Assembly (NCBI GenBank): GCA_026391795.1
Contig: JAPLDI010000022.1
Location: 62,001 to 126,000, forward strand
DNA from: Bacteroidota bacterium
Lineage (GTDB): Bacteria; Bacteroidota; Bacteroidia; Bacteroidales; FEN-979
Length of the DNA stretch: 64,000 bases
Reading direction: 5' to 3'
Each line of letters opens with the position of its first letter. Within the stretch, counting starts at the first letter, position 1. The notes below the pieces were generated by a model. It saw nothing but the letters and a program-made list of their open reading frames with translations. It was not told where the DNA came from and searched no databases. Positions 58,534-64,000 of the stretch are shown one piece after another. Both the position numbers and the translations under genes were made by a program.

Positions 58534-59148
58534 ATGAAGATCGCAATCTTTGGTGCCAGTGGCCGGACCGGGATACTGACAGTTTACCAGGCCCTCGATA
58601 AAGGCCACCAGGTTACCGCCTTTGCCCGGAAACCATCTTCTGTGACCATCCAGCATAAAAATTTCAAGGTAATCCAAGGGGATATCCTTGACTATGACAA
58701 GGTAAAACAAGCTGTTGAAGGGCAGGATGTCGTCATCAGTGCACTCGGTGTTGAATCCCGAAAGCCCACTACGGTTTTATCGGAAGGTACCCGGCTTATC
58801 CTCCGGGCCATGGAAGAATGTAAGGTAGACCGGTTCATCTGCATGTCTTCTGCCGGGATCCTGGGCAATGATGCCGGCTTCCTTTTCGGGAAGATCATCA
58901 TGCCGTTGTTCCTCAAAGAAGTTTTCAGGGATAAGGTAAGGCAGATGAAGATCATCCAGGAAACAAGCCTCGACTGGGTCATTATACGTCCTACCGGACT
59001 GACGGATGCACCAAAAACCGGAAAATACAAGATCACTACAGGCCCCCCTGCTTCACGCTCGATTCCCCGGGCTGATGTTGCTGATTTTATGCTGAAACTG
59101 ATGACGGATAAACAGTATGACCGCCAGATGCCGGCCATCGCAGGGTAA
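58534..59148 (+). CDS. NAD(P)H-binding NmrA/BVR-B-like atypical SDR
   Basis: A 204-residue Rossmann protein with the glycine motif IFGASGRTGILTVYQAL (residues 5-21) and QAVEGQDVVISALG. It lacks a YxxxK active site, like NmrA, BVR-B and SDR-a5 proteins. Such proteins act as NAD(P)H-dependent reductases or redox sensors. It is divergent from the permease. No more specific function can be given. Confidence 0.88.
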   Translation: MKIAIFGASGRTGILTVYQALDKGHQVTAFARKPSSVTIQHKNFKVIQGDILDYDKVKQAVEGQDVVISALGVESRKPTTVLSEGTRLILRAMEECKVDRFICMSSAGILGNDAGFLFGKIIMPLFLKEVFRDKVRQMKIIQETSLDWVIIRPTGLTDAPKTGKYKITTGPPASRSIPRADVADFMLKLMTDKQYDRQMPAIAG

Positions 59149-59233
59149 CATGACAACCTGATAAAGGAAACAATTTTTGTTGGGTTTTACAGTTAATTTA
59201 GATATGAATACCCGGTGATTTCTGTTTTTATCA

Positions 59234-61348
59234 ATGCAACGACCCATACTCACTGCACTTTTTATCCTTTTGCTGCTACCCGGTTTTTCACAACAGGGGA
59301 ACAGATCTGTCAATGCCATCGATTTCCTTATCCCGGATACCGTTTGTGTTAATGAACCTTTTACGATCACCAATCTCTCGCATGGATCGGCATCCACCTT
59401 CTATTGGTCATTTTGCACAGGGAATACGAATAACACTCCTTTCGGGTTTCCCATGATCTCTGTACCTTCCTTTTATAATCAGCCAGCCTATGCATCGCTG
59501 ATTAATGATGACGGTGAGATCTATTCATTCATAACGAACGGGAATGGAACGATAATACGAAACCAGCATCACCACAACATGATGATCCCGCCTGCAACCT
59601 CCCTCCCCCTCGGGAATTCATTTTCCATAAATAACAATATAAAAGGCCTCCAGATAAAAAAGGATAATGGCAACTGGTACGGATTTGTGGCAAACGGAAG
59701 CCAGATCACACGGCTGGATTTCGGGGCATCCCTCATGACCAATCCTTCCTTTCATCTGTACATCGGGATCTTTGATACGACTGACTTACTGAATGGGCTT
59801 GTAATCCTGAAAGATGGCAGCGACTGGATCGGGTTTTATACAAACCTGGTCGGAAATTCAATCACCCGTCTTTCATGGGGAAGCAACCTGGCCAGCCAGC
59901 CTGTCCCGGCTACCCTGGGAAATATCGGCAACATGAATGTTCCCTGGCAGCTTGCAGTCATGAAAAAAGACTCCAGTTGGTATATCCTGGTTGCAAATGA
60001 AGGCGACAATTCAATCACCCGGCTCAGCTTCGGAACGTCACTTATGAACAATCCCACCGGGACAAACCTGGGAAATGTCGGAGCGCTGGATCACGACCAG
60101 GGTATTGTGCTGATCCGCGATTGTGAAGCCCTGAACGGATTTGTACTGAATCACAGCCCGTCAAACGATGTTCTCGTGAGGTTGCATTTCCCGGGGGATA
60201 TTTCCGGGCCGGTCACGGGACAATCGCTAGGAAATATCGGATCGTTGAATCAGCCTTCCACCTTTTCGGAGCTGATCCGGGTGGGTGATACGCTTTATAC
60301 CATCGCTACCAATCCTGGCAATTCCACGATCTCTCTTTTCTATTTCCCCGGGTGTACAAATTCCTCCATTCCTTCTTCCACGTTACCCGATCCGCCACCG
60401 ATCAGCTATTCAGCAACAGGACAATATAACATTATGCTGGTGACGGATGAAGGTCTTCCCACCCAGCAGAATGTCTGCAAACCCATCGTTGCTATGCCGG
60501 CCATCAGTGTCAATATTGGGAACGACACCATTGTATGTTCAGGGAAGATGATGACCCTCGACGCCGGTTCCGGATTCCACCACTACCTCTGGAGCAACGG
60601 AGATACGACCGAGACGATCCAGACTGAAAAACCCGGCAGGTACTGGGTAACTGTAACCAACCGCTGGAATTGTGAGGCTTCCGATACCCTGACCATCACC
60701 CAGCAGACTGCAGTAACCAGTTCCGTTGATACTGCGATCTGTTATGGAAAAAAATATTATGCCGGCGGGGCCTTTCAATCAACGCCCGGCACCTATGTCG
60801 ATACCCTTCAGACCACAGCAGGGTGCGACAGTGTCAGAACTACCCATCTTACCGTAAAACCCAGGATTCCTGTCGACCTTGGTTCAACCCGGAGCATCTG
60901 CCCGGGCGAGAGTATCAAACTGGACGCTACCCTGGCGGGGGCAACCTATTCCTGGCAGGATTCCAGTACCGATTCCGTTTTCACGGTCACCGACCCAGGC
61001 ACCTACTGGGTGATGGTTACGTATGATAAATGCACAACGGGAGATACGGTTCTCATCACAGAATGTCCTGCTGAACTATGGTTCCCTTCGGCGTTTACCC
61101 CTAACGGCGATGGAGTGAATGATCTCTTTCGTCCTAAAGGGATCAGCATTTCCAATTTCCACATGACAATTTTCAACCGGTGGGGACAGATGCTTTATGA
61201 AACCGATAACATGGAAAGAGGCTGGGATGGCACAGCGAAAGGGATTCTTTGTCCGCCCGACACATATACCTTTGTTACCACCTATGAAGGGACCGATAAT
61301 CCGGGGTCGAAGAAAAAAATGCAGGGAAGCTTTATCCTGCTGAGGTAG
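59234..61348 (+). CDS. Secreted protein with T9SS type B (gliding-type) sorting domain
   Basis: A 704-residue protein: signal peptide (MQRPILTALFILLLLPGFSQ), a propeller-like region of repeated blades (about 60-370; SITRLSWGSNL, SITRLSFGTSL, LGNIG after each), two Ig-like repeats (about 415-495 and 545-615, GRYWVTVTNRWNC and GTYWVMVTYDKC), and a type B domain from about 617 (LWFPSAFTPNGDGVNDLFRP ... IFNRWGQMLYE). Type B substrates are exported by T9SS like SprB. Its end overlaps the end of dxs on the other strand by 17 bases. Function unknown, probably a surface protein. Confidence 0.9.
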   Translation: MQRPILTALFILLLLPGFSQQGNRSVNAIDFLIPDTVCVNEPFTITNLSHGSASTFYWSFCTGNTNNTPFGFPMISVPSFYNQPAYASLINDDGEIYSFITNGNGTIIRNQHHHNMMIPPATSLPLGNSFSINNNIKGLQIKKDNGNWYGFVANGSQITRLDFGASLMTNPSFHLYIGIFDTTDLLNGLVILKDGSDWIGFYTNLVGNSITRLSWGSNLASQPVPATLGNIGNMNVPWQLAVMKKDSSWYILVANEGDNSITRLSFGTSLMNNPTGTNLGNVGALDHDQGIVLIRDCEALNGFVLNHSPSNDVLVRLHFPGDISGPVTGQSLGNIGSLNQPSTFSELIRVGDTLYTIATNPGNSTISLFYFPGCTNSSIPSSTLPDPPPISYSATGQYNIMLVTDEGLPTQQNVCKPIVAMPAISVNIGNDTIVCSGKMMTLDAGSGFHHYLWSNGDTTETIQTEKPGRYWVTVTNRWNCEASDTLTITQQTAVTSSVDTAICYGKKYYAGGAFQSTPGTYVDTLQTTAGCDSVRTTHLTVKPRIPVDLGSTRSICPGESIKLDATLAGATYSWQDSSTDSVFTVTDPGTYWVMVTYDKCTTGDTVLITECPAELWFPSAFTPNGDGVNDLFRPKGISISNFHMTIFNRWGQMLYETDNMERGWDGTAKGILCPPDTYTFVTTYEGTDNPGSKKKMQGSFILLR

Positions 61349-63248
61349 GAAGGTCCATCATGTGTTGCAGGGCATTCAGAATTCCTTCTTTATCAAAACC
61401 GCATTCGGAATGCAGTTCGGCGATGGTCCCCTGCTCAACATAATAATCGGGGATACCCAGTTTTTTAACCCGCGCTGAATAGCCGTTCTCGACCATGAAA
61501 TCGATGACCACAGAGCCAAGTCCTCCGATCACGGTTCCGTCTTCAACCGTGATGACTTTTTTAAATTTCCGGAAGATCTCATGAAGGAGCCCAGTATCAA
61601 GGGGCTTCAGGAAAAGCATACTGTAATGCGCCACCGAAATGCCCCAGGTGTCAAGATCCGCACAAACGGCTTCAGCGTCATTGCCGACCGGACCGATGGT
61701 GATGATTGCCGCATCGGCTCCATCCCTCAGCATTCTTCCTTTTCCGACAATCAATTCCCTGAACGGTGTTTTCCACTCCGGCATTACGCCCCTTCCCCTT
61801 GGATAACGGATTGCAAACGGCCCTTTCCCTTCAAGCTGTGCAGTATACATGAGATTCCGGAGGTCTTCCTCGTTCATGGGTGACGATACCGTCATGTTCG
61901 GAATGCAATTCAGGTATGCAAGGTCGAAGGAACCATGATGGGTGGCCCCATCTTCTCCGACCAGCCCGCCACGATCGAGGCAAAACACTACATGGAGTTT
62001 CTGAAGTGCCACATCATGGATGACCTGGTCGTAGGCACGCTGCATGAAAGTTGAATAGATATTGCAGAACGGGATCATTCCGGCGGCTGCAAGACCGGCT
62101 GAAAAAGTGACCGCATGCTGTTCGGCAATGCCTACATCGAATGTCCTTTCCGGCATTTTGTTCATCATGATGTTGAGAGAGCAGCCGGTCGACATGGCAG
62201 GTGTGATCCCTACGATTTTCGGGTTTGCTTCCGCCAGTTCCACGATGGTGCGTCCGAAAACGGTCTGAAATTTGGGTGCCTGGTTGTGGCATTTTTCTTC
62301 CTGAATTTCCCCGGTATTCTTGTCAAATACTCCGGGGGCATGATAAACGGTCTGCTCTTTCTCGGCATGCTTATACCCTTTCCCTTTAACCGTCACAACA
62401 TGGAGTAACTTGGGCCCATGGATCCTTTTCATGTCTTCAAGCAGCTTTACCAGCCTGATCACATCATGTCCGTCAACAGGTCCGAAATAGCGGAAGTTAA
62501 AAGCTTCAAAAAGGTTACTCCTGTTCAGCAAGGTTGATTTAAGTGCATTTCCGAATTGCCTGACGATGGCCCTTGAATTTTTTCCGTAGCGGGTTCCGCC
62601 GCCAAGCAGCAGCCATATTTTATCACGGATCTTATTATACATTCCGGAGGTCACGATATCTGCTAGGTAATCCTTGATCGCTCCAACATTTTTATCGATG
62701 GCAATGCCGTTATCATTCAGGATCACCAGGAGGTTTGCAGTTGAGACCCCGGCATTGTTCATCGCCTCCATTGCCATTCCTGCAGAGATGGCACCATCGC
62801 CGATGAAAGCAACATGGTGGCGGTCTCTTTCATTGTTGAGGTTTGCGGCGACACCCATACCCAGCGCAGCAGAAATCGAGGTGGATGAATGTCCGGTACC
62901 AAAGGCATCGTATTCGCTCTCTTTCATCCGAGGAAACCCGCTAATCCCGTTGTACATCCGGTTCGTATGAAAGACATCCCTGCGTCCGGTAATGATTTTA
63001 TGCGTATAGGCCTGGTGCCCTACATCCCAGATAACCTTATCAAAAGGAGTATTGAAAACATAATGGATGGCCACGGTCAGTTCAACGGTACCCAGGCTGG
63101 CGCCAAGGTGTCCGGGGTTGGTGGAGATCACATCAATGATGAACTGCCGGATTTCGGCACACAGCTTTGGAAGATCTTCAACTTTCAGCTTCCGAAGGTC
63201 AGACGGATCATTAATCAATGCAAGAAGGTCACCAATCTTTGCAGTCAT
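61332..63248 (-). CDS. dxs: 1-deoxy-D-xylulose-5-phosphate synthase
   Basis: A 638-residue thiamine-diphosphate enzyme that condenses pyruvate and glyceraldehyde-3-P in the first step of the non-mevalonate isoprenoid pathway. It shows IWDVGHQAYTHKIITGRRD, GTGHSSTSISAALGMG, the ThDP/Mg motif GDGAISAGMAMEAMNNAG with the later NDN, the pyrimidine-domain DVGIAEQHAVTFSAGLA, and YPRGRG. Length is normal. Confidence 0.96.
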   Translation of the reverse strand: MTAKIGDLLALINDPSDLRKLKVEDLPKLCAEIRQFIIDVISTNPGHLGASLGTVELTVAIHYVFNTPFDKVIWDVGHQAYTHKIITGRRDVFHTNRMYNGISGFPRMKESEYDAFGTGHSSTSISAALGMGVAANLNNERDRHHVAFIGDGAISAGMAMEAMNNAGVSTANLLVILNDNGIAIDKNVGAIKDYLADIVTSGMYNKIRDKIWLLLGGGTRYGKNSRAIVRQFGNALKSTLLNRSNLFEAFNFRYFGPVDGHDVIRLVKLLEDMKRIHGPKLLHVVTVKGKGYKHAEKEQTVYHAPGVFDKNTGEIQEEKCHNQAPKFQTVFGRTIVELAEANPKIVGITPAMSTGCSLNIMMNKMPERTFDVGIAEQHAVTFSAGLAAAGMIPFCNIYSTFMQRAYDQVIHDVALQKLHVVFCLDRGGLVGEDGATHHGSFDLAYLNCIPNMTVSSPMNEEDLRNLMYTAQLEGKGPFAIRYPRGRGVMPEWKTPFRELIVGKGRMLRDGADAAIITIGPVGNDAEAVCADLDTWGISVAHYSMLFLKPLDTGLLHEIFRKFKKVITVEDGTVIGGLGSVVIDFMVENGYSARVKKLGIPDYYVEQGTIAELHSECGFDKEGILNALQHMMDLPTSAG

Positions 63249-63339
63249 TTGTAAGCGTAATACAAGGTTCGGTTCAGGAGTTCATCAATCACGTTAACAA
63301 CGAAATCGGGGCAGTATATATTGCAATCTGAATTTGCTG

Positions 63340-63657
63340 TCAGAGGAGGCCAAGTTCAAGGAGTGCGGCTTCCGAGATCATGTCCTTATCCCAGGGCGGG
63401 TCAAAAACCAGTTCCACCTTGACATCTTTGACACCCTCCACACTTTTAACCTCCTGGAGAACATTACCCGGCATATCCTCTGCAACCGGGCAATTGGGTG
63501 TTGTCAGTGTCATCTTAATATATACATTCGACGTTTCGTCGATCCTGAGTTCATAGATCAATCCCAGGTCGTAAATGTTGACAGGGATTTCAGGGTCATG
63601 CACCCTCTTCAACGCTTCGATTACTTTTTCTTCAAGATTTTTATTCAGATTGGTCAT
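63340..63657 (-). CDS. DUF59/MIP18-type iron-sulfur cluster assembly protein
   Basis: A 105-residue protein with the DUF59 fold: VIEALKRVHDPEIPVNIYDLGLIYEL, LTTPNCPVAEDMPGNV (the conserved Cys of SufT/PaaD-like proteins) and VELVFDPPWDKDMISEAAL. These proteins help load Fe-S clusters (SufT-like). It stands downstream of typA on the same strand and upstream of dxs, whose pathway contains Fe-S enzymes (IspG, IspH), though this link is only suggestive. Confidence 0.88.
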   Translation of the reverse strand: MTNLNKNLEEKVIEALKRVHDPEIPVNIYDLGLIYELRIDETSNVYIKMTLTTPNCPVAEDMPGNVLQEVKSVEGVKDVKVELVFDPPWDKDMISEAALLELGLL

Positions 63658-63728
63658 GAAATTCGTAGTTTTTCACAAACCACAAAGGTAAAGATTTTCT
63701 TGTATGCTGGTTGACTTCCTTAACGGAA

Positions 63729-64000
63729 TCATGCGGTCTTTTTACTTCTTTTCCGTTCCGTTTCATCGAGGATGATCTTGCGGATTCGGATGGATTTGGG
63801 CGTCACCTCCACATACTCGTCTCCCTGGATGTATTCCATCGCCTCCTCAAGGGAGAACCGGATGGCAGGTACGATCACGGCTTTATCATCCGACCCGGAT
63901 GCACGCACGTTGCTAAGTTTTTTTGTTTTCGTCAGGTTGATGACCATGTCGTCACTGCGGGTGCTTTCGCCCACAACCTGTCCGGCATAGATATTCTCAC
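63729..64000 (-). CDS. typA: GTP-binding protein TypA/BipA, C-terminal end only
   Basis: The last 90 or so codons of a translational GTPase; the frame is open through base 64000. The visible sequence ENIYAGQVVGESTRSDDMV, LTKTKKLSNVRASGSD and VTPKSIRIRKIILDE is the characteristic C-terminal domain of TypA, which binds 70S ribosomes and aids stress growth and 50S assembly. The GTPase domain is outside the window. Confidence 0.93.
   Translation of the reverse strand, partial: ENIYAGQVVGESTRSDDMVINLTKTKKLSNVRASGSDDKAVIVPAIRFSLEEAMEYIQGDEYVEVTPKSIRIRKIILDETERKRSKKTA

Noticed and set aside
56693-58546. Permease start at the ATG 58546
   Set aside because: It would overlap the divergent reductase gene, and the extra 29 residues have no resemblance to permease N-termini; the GTG at 58459 is preferred, though not proven.

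Overview
The window looks like chromosome from a member of the Bacteroidota, probably Bacteroidales or a near relative. Five secreted proteins carry type IX secretion (T9SS) C-terminal sorting domains, there are BACON repeats, an Omp28/DUF6029/TlpA set and gingipain-family (C25) peptidases, and several intergenic regions contain the Bacteroidota promoter box TAnnTTTG. I saw no rRNA, tRNA, CRISPR array, transposase, phage gene or plasmid origin. Coding density is high, and no gap between genes exceeds about 240 bases.

Layout. (1) 1-7793: a glycan/lipid tailoring cluster, with a fatty-acyl-AMP ligase and acyl carrier protein on the minus strand and, divergently, a ketoacyl-ACP synthase III, an SDR reductase, a polyprenyl-phosphate type glycosyltransferase, a GNAT, an MBOAT O-acyltransferase and an SGNH protein. 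(2) 7846-17730, minus strand: biotin carboxylase, biotin carrier and carboxyltransferase (propionyl-CoA carboxylase type), then an M20 amidohydrolase, a TPR protein, rsmA and a TMTC-like membrane TPR protein. (3) 17940-29421: a tandem pair of D-Ala-D-Ala peptidases, the second lacking the insertion domain; a CLC protein; an MsbA-like exporter; a T9SS protein with two small downstream genes; an MFS carrier; an outer-membrane barrel. (4) 29449-35357: OYE-type flavoenzyme, polysaccharide deacetylase and GNAT on the minus strand; rbfA, methyltransferase and a LolE-type permease on the plus strand. (5) 35469-45233: two tandem C25 peptidases with T9SS domains, convergent with Omp28, DUF6029 and TlpA genes. 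(6) 45282-64000: manA, a LOG-family hydrolase, a small P-loop kinase, a 1576-residue T9SS adhesin with seven BACON repeats, dCMP deaminase, a lipoprotein, isoaspartyl peptidase, TSUP and amino-acid permeases, an NmrA-like reductase, a T9SS type B protein, dxs, a DUF59 protein and the end of typA.

The most unusual non-coding signal is a set of degenerate tandem repeats with a strict 7-base or 8-base period. They fill many intergenic spacers (13.97, 15.54-15.70, 29.42, 32.71-32.84, 34.04, 42.91, 46.98 and 56.50-56.71 kb) and also enter coding sequence in a signal peptide (12.60 kb), a secreted-protein linker (55.52 kb) and a permease C-terminus (56.70 kb). They resemble in kind the heptanucleotide STRR repeats known from filamentous cyanobacteria. 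A 60-70 bp element, a GC palindrome followed by octamers, occurs twice 33 kb apart.

The most system-like gene set is the 1-7.8 kb cluster. It has condensation and ketoreduction but no dehydratase, so it may make a 3-hydroxyacyl-ACP used to acylate a surface sugar. That is inference. All family assignments come from reading motifs by eye; no database search was run.
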